The notes below the pieces were generated by a model. It was given only the letters and a program-made list of their open reading frames with translations. It made no database searches and was not told where the DNA came from. The position numbers and the translations under genes are program-made. Of a stretch of DNA of 64,000 nucleotides, positions 1 through 9,112 are shown in pieces. The stretch comes from Nitzschia sp. pyKryTriq1 (taxonomy: Eukaryota; Bacillariophyta; Bacillariophyceae; Bacillariales; Bacillariaceae): NCBI GenBank assembly GCA_956465555.1, contig OY101126.1, forward strand, positions 414,501-478,500. Reading direction: 5' to 3'. Every line of letters starts with the position of its first letter. Position 1 is the first letter of the stretch.

Positions 1-114
1 CCCAACTAATAATTGCCAACAGTCTACTAGTAGGAAAATATTTAGAGTGATCGACGAAAACTAATAGTCATCATCCTCAAACCATCCCCAGACAAACCGG
101 CGACAGACATTGAA

Positions 115-698
115 TTACTCATGCACACGCTTGGAACCATTGTATTTCTTGGCAAATTTCTGGTTTCTCAGAAATTTGGGGTCCATGCCTCGTGTCGAAA
201 CATATTTGCTCTTCTTGGCTTTCTTGATCCCGTTGGCGTGAGCCTTTTGGGTGTTGTTGTGTGCACAAGTGTTCTTTTGCTGCAAATCAAAAACGAAAAC
301 AAAACAAACAGAAAATAAATGTGAGAAAACAAAGATTCAAAAGAGGATAACACTCGATGGGATTTTGGCCAGAGGCAGAGGCGGGGATGAGGACTCTCGG
401 TGCGTTGGGTGGGCCAGGAGAGGAGTGGGAGGGGGCGGAGATGTGGTACATCCGGCGAAACTTCGCTGTATCGTGCTGCAAACTCAAAGAGTGAACATAA
501 AATAGACGGATACCACTCAATGGCCTTCTTTCGAATGCATGTCACAATTGAAACAGCGTCGAGAGACAGACCGCCCATCTGAAGCACGAGCTAAAAATCA
601 ACGCCCTTCCCATCTCCTTCTGCTCCGAGCTCATCTCTAGAGAGATCCCACACAACCACTACATTCAATCAAGCCTTGTCAACACTAACCTTGACCAT
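115..698 (-). CDS. RPL29: Large-subunit ribosomal protein eL29, two exons
   Basis: Component of the cytosolic 60S ribosomal subunit. Exon 1 is only nine bases (698-690, Met-Val-Lys) and ends at a GTTAGT donor. Exon 2 runs 279-115 after a TTTGCAG acceptor. The joined product has 57 residues and reads MVKQKNTCAHNNTQ, then KAHANGIKKAKKSKY and MDPKFLRNQKFAKK, which matches the short basic eL29 family along its whole length. The 410-base intron (280-689) placed right after codon 3 is typical of ribosomal protein genes and is long for this window. The gene is easy to miss because neither exon starts a long open frame in its correct phase. It is divergent from the apyrase gene. Confidence 0.88.
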
Positions 699-1460
699 GA
701 TTGCAAATTAAATTCGACTCGGTAGATGTGAACACTACTTTAGTGAGTTCCGACAAGAACAAGGACAACGTCTTGGTACGTGAGGGAGTACCGGTACCGC
801 GACGATGATGCTCATCGCACCGACCATCCCCCATCGCCACAGCCACACCATAGCAAGGCGCGGAAACGCAGTTTGGTTGTTTACCGCTCACCACCTTACT
901 ACAAAAGTTGAATTTCAGACGACTCGTCCGACTTGTTCTTGGATACAAGGTCCGCCCGTCGCTCGTCGCTTCAAATCCACGTCCGTCCTTCAACCCGGTC
1001 ATTGGTCCCGGTCATTCCATCATTCATTCAAATTCAGTTCGTCGTCACGCGCGTCGTCCAACGGCAACAAAACAACGTGCGTTTCGGCGAAAAGCATGAA
1101 TGAAGCGAGAATGTGAGAAGTGAGAAGGTCACTGGTACGAAATCTACCAGTCTCTTCATACTACTGAGCTCTTTTCTCTCTTGGTCTCGATATAACATTG
1201 AGAAAGGTCCCAATCCTATCCTATACCACTAGCGTTGCTGTCCGCCCTTGTTATCACCTCTCTTCCTTTTCAAAATATTACATTCCTACAAGCTGTTTGT
1301 TCCGCAGCGACGAAAGACTGACAAAATTAGGAGCCGACAAGGAAGTACCGATTCCATTGCAAAGTCCCCAGCTACCACTGGTGGATTAATCTTGGAATCT
1401 GAGCAGTTCAATAAAAAGAACAACCTAGCAGAAGAAGACGATTTAGATTTCGATATCGAG
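699..1460. other. Intergenic region between divergent eL29 and apyrase genes
   Basis: About 760 bases shared by two divergent genes, presumably holding both promoters. A palindrome-like gtaccggtac lies near 789. The frame of the apyrase stays open upstream of its first ATG to about 1233 and looks protein-like, so part of this stretch (about 1233-1460) may be coding in a gene with an upstream first exon that I could not place. I see no other gene. Confidence 0.4.
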
Positions 1461-2735
1461 ATGATAGCACCGGCGCCCGTCTCGCGGGGGGAGAGTATGG
1501 CGTATCCCCGCCATCACTCGACTGTCTTGTCCAAAGTCCAGTGGTATCTGCGACAGCATTCTCGGGCCGTCCTTGCGACGATGGCCTTCATTCTTTTTGT
1601 TCTGGTGATTTCGTCGGATATTCTTCACGACTCGGAGTTGGGACCGGGTGGATCGATTCGAGGCCAGTCCTTGTTCAAGCAGAATTATGGAGGGAACACG
1701 TTTGCCGGTGCGGCTCGTGCCGGTTACTTTCGTCCCGAAGACAGCAAAGTCAAAGAAAATGTCTTTCGGTTTGCGGCAGTCACGGATCTGGATCAGCTTT
1801 CCATGGTCAAAGGCAAGAAGCCAATGTTCCGCAGTGTTCTCTTGCCAGGAAAGATCACGTATGATCCCGAGAGTAACACCTACGAGTTGGAAACGGAAAC
1901 GTCCCGAGAGTTAATTACGGGTCACAACGAGGCTGGTCGTGGAGCCGAGTTTAGTGAGCTGACTATTTATAACAATCGTTTGCTCACGTTTGATGATCGA
2001 ACGGGCGAAGTCTTTGAGATTTTGAATTCCGCGGACGGCAAGTCGAGTTTTGTGGTGCCGCGCTTTGTCGTGACGGAAGGAGACGGGGATACCGATAAGG
2101 GTATGAAGTGGGAGTGGTCTACCGTCAAGAATGGGGAGCTATACATGGGCAGTATGGGCAAGGAATATACTCGCCCGGATGGAAGTATTGCGAATACCAA
2201 CAATCTGTGGGTGAGCGTTCTCACATCGAACGGCGAACTCCGACGCGTGGACTGGGAGAGTAAGTTCAACTACGTTCGCAACGCTTTGGGCGCCCAAGCT
2301 CCTGGATACCTTATCCACGAGGCAGTCAATTGGAGCCCCAATCTGAAGAAGTGGATCTTTATGCCTCGCCGAATATCGACCGACAAATACGATGATGTAC
2401 TGGACGAGAAGCGAGGGTCGAACAAGGTCCTCTTGGTCGACGAAAAGTTTACTTCACATGAAATTGTCACAGTCAAGATGAAGAGCAATGATGGTTTGCA
2501 TGGATTTTCATCTTTTGCTTTTGTCCCTGGATCAGGGGACAAACACATCTTGGCACTTCGATCAGTGGAGGAAGATTGCGCGGGAGATGATTTGGATGTC
2601 TGCAAACAACGCTCGTACTTTGTCATTTTCGATGTGACAACGGGTGATGTCTTGATGGACGAGAAGCTTATCGACGAACCAATGAAATACGAAGGTGTCG
2701 AATTCGTCAACATGTACACAATCCCACCTCCATAG
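1461..2735 (+). CDS. Calcium-dependent apyrase (soluble calcium-activated nucleotidase family), membrane-anchored
   Basis: Hydrolyses nucleoside di- and triphosphates, preferring UDP/GDP in animal CANT1. In the Golgi or ER lumen it removes the UDP left by glycosyltransferases. The first ATG gives 424 residues: a short cytosolic start, a membrane segment at about 36-54 (LATMAFILFVLVIS), then the apyrase fold. Family motifs seen are EFSELTIYNNRLLTFDDRTG, KGMKWEWSTVKNGELYMG, HEAVNWSPNLKKWIFMPRR and GFSSFAFVPG near the end, with the acidic residues that bind calcium in this fold. The layout suggests a type II luminal enzyme. The open frame continues upstream of the ATG without a stop to about 1233 and encodes a plausible basic/acidic stretch, so the true start may be in an unrecognised first exon. 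Confidence 0.86.
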   Translation: MIAPAPVSRGESMAYPRHHSTVLSKVQWYLRQHSRAVLATMAFILFVLVISSDILHDSELGPGGSIRGQSLFKQNYGGNTFAGAARAGYFRPEDSKVKENVFRFAAVTDLDQLSMVKGKKPMFRSVLLPGKITYDPESNTYELETETSRELITGHNEAGRGAEFSELTIYNNRLLTFDDRTGEVFEILNSADGKSSFVVPRFVVTEGDGDTDKGMKWEWSTVKNGELYMGSMGKEYTRPDGSIANTNNLWVSVLTSNGELRRVDWESKFNYVRNALGAQAPGYLIHEAVNWSPNLKKWIFMPRRISTDKYDDVLDEKRGSNKVLLVDEKFTSHEIVTVKMKSNDGLHGFSSFAFVPGSGDKHILALRSVEEDCAGDDLDVCKQRSYFVIFDVTTGDVLMDEKLIDEPMKYEGVEFVNMYTIPPP

Positions 2736-3412
2736 ACCACAACCGGCGTGCTAGCTGGTCGTGTGCTCTGGGTTTGAGACAAATAATGAGATGGCGATTT
2801 CTCTGGCTTTTGACTTCTCAAAGATGCAATTACGATCAAACTACATTATTTACTTTAGATGCATATTCCTGTGTACTGTTCTAGCTTAGGATCCCCTGTT
2901 TATTCTTCATACAAGACGCGCAATATGATTTCTGCTCTGCTGGATCTCTCTCTCTCTACGACTCTAGAATCTCCTCATATTGACTACCAGCTACAGTACC
3001 AGTTCCGGGTCGTACTTGTACAGTCCTTGTACCGAACAGGTACAGTACTGTACTGTACTGTACGAATACCTGTACTGGTACGCAGTACCGTACCGTACCG
3101 GTACCAAGAAGAGTACAGCACGGGTAATGATTCATTCGACCTCCTAATACTCGGTACTTCCTACTGTACGTCCTACGGTACGGGAGTACGAGTACCGGTA
3201 CGGTACTCGTATGAGCACAGTATCTTCGTTTGCGTTCGCGATCTTTTATGATCGATGACGTTCCGCGAAGCTCATCGTGTATGCAGGAACGTTTCGCTAT
3301 ACCAGCTAGCAGAGAGCATCGTTCTTCGGGCATCTTTGTGTTTCAGCAACTGATGTTGCCTCACACCTCACACAAAATCTCCGGCATACCAAATACACAG
3401 GACGCCGACAAG
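2736..3412. other. Intergenic region with dense GTAC/ACCGGT palindromes
   Basis: No convincing gene. From about 2992 to 3215 the sequence is crowded with GTAC tetramers and longer palindromes such as gtaccggtac, plus a run of tacagtactgtactgtactg. The region lies between the apyrase stop and the glutathione S-transferase start, so it should include the promoter of the latter. Similar islands recur between other genes in this window. Confidence 0.5.
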
Positions 3413-4090
3413 ATGGTTCTTCAAAACTGCAAACTCACTTACTTTCCTATTCCCGGGCGCGGCGAAGCGATCAGGTTGGCTTTGACCATCGGCGGAATCG
3501 TATTCACTGATGAGAGAATCAACTTCCCACAATGGCCCGAATTAAAGGGGACAACACCTTGGGGATCGCTTCCCGTCCTCACCTTGTCGAGTGGTCAAAA
3601 GATCGCACAGCAGCGTGCCATTCTCCGCATGGTGGGTAAAGAAGCCGGTCTCTACCCTGAAGATGGCGTTCAAGCAGCGCTTGTCGACTCAGTCATTGAT
3701 TTCGTAGACGACGTTGGACCAAAGATCAACAGTCAAGGGCAAGGTCTCCCGAAAGAGGAAAAAGAAGCTGCTAGAGCACAAGCTGTTGCAAAGGGTGGTG
3801 TGGTTTATGAGATGATTGAGAAAATCGAGAAATTTGTCGGCGAAAATGGTACCGATGGATATGCGGTCGGGAATTCGCTGACCATTGCCGATTTGTTCAT
3901 CTTTACAATGCTGGGAACACTTGTCTCTGGGCTTTATGATGGCGTACCCGTCGATGCGATTGATTCAGAGGACTTTTCAGGGCTTATGACTGTTCGCAAA
4001 ACAGTGCGATCCCATGCGGCTGTTTCCAAGTGGTACGACGGCCTTGATCCGGCATTCAAGATTCCGGCTTCATTCGGTCCATTCAACTAG
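3413..4090 (+). CDS. Glutathione S-transferase, sigma-like
   Basis: Predicted cytosolic enzyme that conjugates glutathione to electrophiles or isomerises prostaglandin-like substrates. The start MVLQNCKLTYFPIPGRGEAI gives 225 residues, the usual family length. The N-terminal thioredoxin-like domain (about 1-80) has the candidate catalytic Tyr in LTYFPIPGRGEAIR and the cis-Pro in GSLPVL. The glutathione-contact helix reads QQRAILRMVG, where many family members have Q-S. The helical C-terminal domain (about 90-225) contains NSLTIADLFIF, the conserved N-capping box of GSTs. The frame is open upstream with other ATGs (for example 3248), so a longer N-terminus is possible, but this start fits the family best. 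Confidence 0.87.
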   Translation: MVLQNCKLTYFPIPGRGEAIRLALTIGGIVFTDERINFPQWPELKGTTPWGSLPVLTLSSGQKIAQQRAILRMVGKEAGLYPEDGVQAALVDSVIDFVDDVGPKINSQGQGLPKEEKEAARAQAVAKGGVVYEMIEKIEKFVGENGTDGYAVGNSLTIADLFIFTMLGTLVSGLYDGVPVDAIDSEDFSGLMTVRKTVRSHAAVSKWYDGLDPAFKIPASFGPFN

Positions 4091-4934
4091 AGGAGCACTG
4101 GGCTTTTGTGACGGTTTTTGTGACCAAATGGAAAGAAGGGAACCATTTTAAAGGGATGGATAAGGTTGATTTTAGGATTTCCGAAGAGAAAGATCTTGGA
4201 AGAAAAAAATGGTTGGGCTTTCGAGTGCTGCCGGGTAGCACATCACACCGATACTTTTCACCAAAAACATCTACGACAACACAAAATAATTTCCATGGCT
4301 GGCATATACATCAAGCAATAGCACAACCAGTTGATCTCAAATAGACAGACGACATCTAGTAGACTCCGCTTGGATATATAATGCTAGCGGAACTCTACTC
4401 TTGAGACTTGCTTGAGGGTTGTTTCGAGAGAGAGAGAGAGTTTCAGCGAGGAGGGGCACTGTTTGAAGAAGTCGAACAAGTCAAGTGCGTTACCTTTCGA
4501 GCTCTTGTAACAGTGACAGTTTTCGCGAGCTCCGGCGTGTACCACCGTTCGTAATATATTGTGTCCGGCCAAGCGAAAGAAACAATAAAGAGCCTGCTTC
4601 GACTGCACGGAATTTTTGGCTCGGCACCAACTTTCGCGTTTCCCAAATTTTGTCGATGATGACTTCTTATTTCCGTTCCCTTTTCGCATTCCTTCTTCGA
4701 GAGAGAGTGTCGAGTTGACATCAGGGCGACGACGCTGCGAACCACTCCTTCTTCGAGAGAGAGTGTCGAGTTGACATCAGGGCGACGACGCTGCGAACCA
4801 CTCCCCAGAGGGTACAGTACAGATAGTAGACACACGGCACAATCATCCATCTACTAAAAGTAGAATAAAAAACAGTCGACTGCCTTCATCGTCTTCCCCG
4901 TTTGCGTTTTCTTCAAGTGCGCAGAAGAAGTAGG
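4091..4934. other. Intergenic region, 3' flank of the GST and promoter side of the MsrB-like gene
   Basis: No gene recognised. Contents: a GA microsatellite near 4427-4441, and a perfect 56-base tandem duplication at 4691-4802 listed separately. A cytosine/thymine-rich stretch follows just before the next start codon. Confidence 0.5.
4691..4802. repeat. Perfect 56-bp tandem duplication
   Basis: Two head-to-tail copies, 4691-4746 and 4747-4802, each beginning ccttcttcgagagagagtg and ending gctgcgaaccact, with no differences seen. The repeat lies 130-250 bases upstream of the MsrB-like start codon, so it may affect its promoter or 5' leader. The identity of the copies suggests a recent duplication or an assembly artefact. 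Confidence 0.9.
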
Positions 4935-6248
4935 ATGTCTGGCTTTGATCGGCGAGTCTTTGAAGTGGACGGGACTCCTCTCAAGCATTGGGACCCCAAT
5001 AATTTTCAACCCGAACGAGATGAAAGTTGTCGAGTTGTGTATAAACCAAAAGATGGCTCTGACTTTTTCCAAAAGATCCTTCGAAAAGAAGATTATGTGG
5101 TCATGCAGCGAGAAGCCATGGAGCAACCCTACTTCAGCAAATACAACCGATTTTATCCCAAGAAAGGACATTTCTGCTGTAAAGCCTGTGGCAATCCCCT
5201 CTACTCGCATACGACAAAATTGAAGATTGAGGATGGCTGGCCCGCTTTTGGTGCCTGTGTTGACGGTGCTGTGGGAATGATATCCGAAGAAAAACGAAAA
5301 GAAAAAGACGAAAAGGAAAGGACCGCAGCCATACGTTTACAGTCGTTTGTCCGTGGATGTATGGGCCGAGCCAAACTCAGCCGTCAAGTGGAAATGTTAA
5401 TTGAGCATGTGGCAGGACTTGCCAAGGAGTTGGAAAATCAAGAATTGAACGGATCGGATGAGGAATATGAAGATCTCGAAGAAGAACCGGGTGCCATCAA
5501 AATTGGGAGAGGTTCGGAGTCCCGGGACTCCCTATTCAAAAGTTTGTCGCTACACTCTCTTGACTTATCACTCTTGGACGGGAATAGCTCCTCCTCTTCC
5601 TTTGCATCATTCGGTGATGATTCTTTCTCGGAGGCGATACCCACGTCATCAAATATTAAAAACAGCAGCAGCATCAAGCCCAAGCGCGAGCCCTCCCAAG
5701 GCAGTCAAGTAGCAGCTTCGGCGGCGAATGCTGCCATGAAACGAACGCAGGACCGGGAATCCAAAAGCGCGATCCTCACGGCGCTCGGTGAACTCTACCT
5801 TGAAATTCATTGTCATAGATGCAAATCCTATCTGGGGAAAGTCTTCGAGGGAGAAAGTCGCGGACAAGACGGGGAAACGTATAAAGAGCACCATCGGGTA
5901 AATGGTCGAGCACTGAAATATGTGGAAGATGATCTTCCCAAACGTACCATGGCAAGAACGAGTATACTATTTGCGAATCAATCACAGATGCGGTTGATGG
6001 GATTGAAACTGGTCGCTCCGACGCATAAAGAGGAGCCAGCGTTTGTGCTTGCTAGACCACGCCAGCCCTTTGTCAGTCCACGATCGAAACGAAGGAGCGT
6101 TGCCATTGGCGACTCACTCAAAAGTCCCAAGATGAGGGCAAAACCTGGGATTGGAGTATCGTTTCAAAGCCCGGAAAAATCGCCCAGAAAACTTTCATCG
6201 AAACAGAAAAAGATGGAGAATTTCTTCCTTAGTCGTTCAGTCCATTGA
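4935..6248 (+). CDS. MsrB-like zinc-site protein interrupted by an IQ-motif insertion; catalytic Cys missing
   Basis: Related to methionine-R-sulfoxide reductase B. The product has 437 residues from MSGFDRRVF. The first half of the MsrB fold is at about 66-112: FYPKKGHFCCKACGNPLYS gives one zinc CxxC (C82, C85), and DGWPAFGACV matches the GWPSF box. An insertion of about 165 residues follows, with an IQ calmodulin-binding motif (LQSFVRGCMGR, about 135-145) and acidic and Ser-rich stretches. The fold resumes at about 279: EIHCHRCKSYLGKVFEG gives the second CxxC (C293, C296). The catalytic motif RYCxN is replaced by HHRVNG (319-324), so Arg321 sits where the catalytic Cys should be. The C-terminus is basic with several SP sites. 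I infer a non-enzymatic or altered-function protein; methionine sulfoxide reductase activity is unlikely. Confidence 0.75.
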   Translation: MSGFDRRVFEVDGTPLKHWDPNNFQPERDESCRVVYKPKDGSDFFQKILRKEDYVVMQREAMEQPYFSKYNRFYPKKGHFCCKACGNPLYSHTTKLKIEDGWPAFGACVDGAVGMISEEKRKEKDEKERTAAIRLQSFVRGCMGRAKLSRQVEMLIEHVAGLAKELENQELNGSDEEYEDLEEEPGAIKIGRGSESRDSLFKSLSLHSLDLSLLDGNSSSSSFASFGDDSFSEAIPTSSNIKNSSSIKPKREPSQGSQVAASAANAAMKRTQDRESKSAILTALGELYLEIHCHRCKSYLGKVFEGESRGQDGETYKEHHRVNGRALKYVEDDLPKRTMARTSILFANQSQMRLMGLKLVAPTHKEEPAFVLARPRQPFVSPRSKRRSVAIGDSLKSPKMRAKPGIGVSFQSPEKSPRKLSSKQKKMENFFLSRSVH

Positions 6249-6460
6249 TGTGATAGAAGGCTCGCAAGCAGAGCAAGCACAACAATTCTGATAGCACACG
6301 TGGAAAGCGTTTTGGCATGCTGGGGCATTCTGCTAAAATAGTTGAATACATACTACCCATAGCTTAACTACCTTTAGGAATTGAATGTGATGTGCTTCAG
6401 AGACACCACTTTAATTTCTCTTTCTACTAGTAGTGGTAGACAGGCTTGTTAGTATCGGCT

Positions 6461-7426
6461 TTAAAGTTTTCCTGCCCGATGATCTTCGATGAGCTTGATA
6501 AATTCGCTCTTCTCCATGAATCCAACAGCCTTGGACCCCAAACCAGCCTTTTTGATGGCGGCCTTGAGCTCCTTTACCGACATGTCCTTGGGTTCCTTGA
6601 GTTTGATTTGGCACGTACTATCTTCCGGCACTATTTGCGAGACAAATCGCATCATATTGCGGATCTCTTCCGGGCTGACGCTGTGCGGAATAGGAAACGT
6701 CTCCAATGTGTAACTTTCCACACCTGCTTCCAAGAGTCGTGACTTCGTCTTTTCCGCCATTGAATACTGTACCATCGGATCCATGCTTCCGTGCCCGTGC
6801 CAGACCGGAACCTTGAACTGCTTTGGTTGGAATTTCTTTGCTGCAGGTAGGTAACCACTCATCACGACAATCCCTGCCAGAGTTTGTTCGAGCTGCAAGC
6901 CCGTAAACAACGAAAGAGCACCTCCTTGACTAAAACCAGCCAGTACCATTCGACTGTACGGCAAGCCCGTCGCGGTGTGTTCCTGTTCCAATATTCCTTC
7001 AATCCGAGCTCGCGACGCTTCGATCCCTTTGCAGTCCTCATTGGATCGCTCGTCCAAGCCTGTGATATCGTACCATGAGGGCATGGGCATGCCCATGTTC
7101 ATAGACACTGGTTGTGTGGGAGCGGTGGGGAGAATGAATTTGATATGCGGCATCTGGGAAGCCAGTTGCTCGGCCACGTCGGCAAAGCCTTCGGCCGAAT
7201 CTCCTAAACCGTGACAAATCACCATCAGAGCCGACTGCGAAGCCTCATTGCGAGGAGAGACTGTGATGGTGCCGGATCCATCGCGTTCTGTTACGTGAGT
7301 GCTCATGGCGGCGACTGTACTGGAATTCCACCAAACTACTGCTGCTGGAACAACAAGGAAACTACGAACCAAGCGGCTGATTGGTCGGTTGGAACGATGA
7401 CACTGGCGCGAAGACACTGAGATCAT
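6461..7426 (-). CDS. Acyl-protein thioesterase/lysophospholipase-like carboxylesterase with C-terminal SAP-like helices
   Basis: Alpha/beta-hydrolase of the APT1 (LYPLA) group, which removes palmitate from protein cysteines or hydrolyses lysophospholipids. The start MISVSSRQCHRS gives 321 residues. The core begins near residue 41 (MSTHVTERDG) with the oxyanion motif VICHGLGDSAEGF. The nucleophile Ser is in LAGFSQGGALS, the Asp in GHGSMDPMVQY and the His in FPIPHSVSPEE, so the triad is complete. The last 50 residues (MSVKELKAAIKKAGLGSK...) resemble a SAP or MANF C-terminal helical hairpin, an addition not found in animal APT1. The 40-residue N-terminal extension is basic then hydrophobic (LVRSFLVVPAAVVWW), so organelle or secretory targeting is possible; translation from the internal ATG at 7306 would give a cytosolic form. 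Confidence 0.85.
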   Translation of the reverse strand: MISVSSRQCHRSNRPISRLVRSFLVVPAAVVWWNSSTVAAMSTHVTERDGSGTITVSPRNEASQSALMVICHGLGDSAEGFADVAEQLASQMPHIKFILPTAPTQPVSMNMGMPMPSWYDITGLDERSNEDCKGIEASRARIEGILEQEHTATGLPYSRMVLAGFSQGGALSLFTGLQLEQTLAGIVVMSGYLPAAKKFQPKQFKVPVWHGHGSMDPMVQYSMAEKTKSRLLEAGVESYTLETFPIPHSVSPEEIRNMMRFVSQIVPEDSTCQIKLKEPKDMSVKELKAAIKKAGLGSKAVGFMEKSEFIKLIEDHRAGKL

Positions 7427-8612
7427 ACAATGAACACAAAAAGTGACCCGTCTCTGTCTCTTTCTTCTGGCAAGATCGAGGTAGGGCAGAGAAAGTAGAC
7501 TGTTGCGCTTCAATGATGTTGTTTTTGTTGCGTGTTTCTATTCTCTACTCCGTCCCTTCTCGCTGTGCGTGCTTGTGCTTGGCGTGCTCGCCAATGCGCA
7601 CGCAAGCTGAAAGATGATTCGAGTTAATCCGCCCGTGGACCCCAGCAGCAGGCAGGCAGGCCAGGCGCCTACTTGTACCGCGGCCGAGTCTAGTAGTGGA
7701 ACTCTTTGTTGCTCTGACATGAAGTCGGTCTCGTAGAGTGTTTGGGTCATCGTCACCGACTTGTCTTCCAGGTTGCGATCAAATGGTAGATTGTTCGAAA
7801 AGATGAAGGCTGCGAAAATAGAGGTGGAGTCGATCACGGCAAAATCAGGGACGCTACTGGTGTTCGATAGTCGCTGTCTACATGATCAGTCATCAATGCC
7901 GAATCATATGACTGATGCAACAAGATAGACCCTAAACTGGTTGGTCGAAGTGTAAATAACTAAGGATTACTAGAGCTGCGTTGTTACTTTACTTTTTCTT
8001 TAGTTGTTACTCTACTTTTTCTTTAGCACGAGTGTACATGCCGAGGCTTCATGAGTATACATACAGTGGATTTTGTGAAGCTGATGGAATATTTTCTGTT
8101 TTGGCATGAATTTTGTTCGGATCGATCGATCGATCGCATTTTATTACCCCGCTCGGATGAGAAGTGATCGGATCGGTCACATTTTACCGAAGAAAGGGAT
8201 GACAGACGGAAAAAGGACGAAAAGGGAGGAAGAGAACAAACAGACGCCGCAGACACGACAGACACTACCCATTGGATATATCATAAAAAGTATTCGGATA
8301 TGAAGAATCCTGAATGTTCGCTTATCCATTGGATATGCAAAAGACGCATCCCAACTCGCGGACAAAGGACAGACACACATCGACTGGCCGCACGGCTATA
8401 CGAGTAGAACGCAGCACGCAAAAGCCCTCGGTTGACCACATAGTGTGCCACGGTTACAATACCGGTACCGGTGCTGTAGGGCAGATCTCTACAGTGCCGC
8501 ATGTACCGTACCGTATCACGAGGAACACAATTTAACATATGTGTTGCAATTGCTGACTTGTTTCTACCATCTTACAAAGTTAGAGTTGTAGTTTTAAAAT
8601 GCCATACACCTA

Positions 8613-8639
8613 CCCACCCGCCCACCCACCCGCCCACCC
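8613..8639 (-). repeat. C-tract array able to form a G-quadruplex on the minus strand
   Basis: Seven CCC tracts separated by single A or G bases (ccc-a-ccc-g-ccc-a-ccc-a-ccc-g-ccc-a-ccc). On the minus strand this is seven GGG tracts with one-base loops, a strong quadruplex consensus. It lies between the two minus-strand genes, downstream of the EF-hand/Ser-rich gene. Confidence 0.7.
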
Positions 8640-8716
8640 TACCGGTACTCTACTAGTAGAGAGGGATACGACCCGGCCAGATCAGAGACGGTCCGGTCAA
8701 AAAAGTGGACAAACCG

Positions 8717-8732
8717 CCCCCCCCCCCCCCCC
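8717..8732. repeat. Poly-C homopolymer, 16 bases
   Basis: An uninterrupted run of 16 C in non-coding DNA, about 80 bases from the C-tract array. Such runs are unstable and error-prone in sequencing, so the exact length is uncertain. Confidence 0.8.
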
Positions 8733-9112
8733 AATGAAAGGAGGCCACCATAGCCAATAGACAAAAAACACAAGACTAGTACTGCACTACCCCTCTCATA
8801 CTTTTAGGGCCGGCCGCGGGCGGGGAGACCGACTTCAAAATGGATCAAATAAAAGGTACGGAGCGAGAAGCGTCGAGCCTACTAACTTGTAAAAACTCGT
8901 TCTGGTACTCGCGATGCGGGAAAGAACCCGCGAATGAAAGTACTCGCAGTCTACTCGTACTCGTTACGAGTAGAGATGATTAAACTCGTCGCCTCATCAC
9001 ACCCTCTCTCAACTGCTCTCTGCGAGTAGATTAGAGAGCTATTCATTCCTGTGGGTGTCGACTCACTAGTAAAAAGTATCACATTACAAGTAACGACAAA
9101 GATGCTATTTCC

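Larger units (their letters stand above)
7427..9112. other. Long intergenic region: APT promoter and 3' flank of the EF-hand/Ser-rich gene
   Basis: About 1.7 kb without a gene I can support. It holds a GATC-rich patch (about 8118-8138), an ACCGGT/GTAC island (about 8455-8525), a C-tract array (8613-8639) and a 16-base C run (8717-8732). Short open frames here lack family resemblance. Confidence 0.4.

Noticed and set aside
7538-7837. Minus-strand frame of 99 codons upstream of the thioesterase
   Set aside because: Weakly hydrophobic but no conserved pattern, start context or splice join to the thioesterase could be supported.
8281-8538. Several overlapping short frames around 8.0-8.5 kb
   Set aside because: All are in low-complexity or palindrome-rich DNA and overlap each other on both strands; no support for coding.
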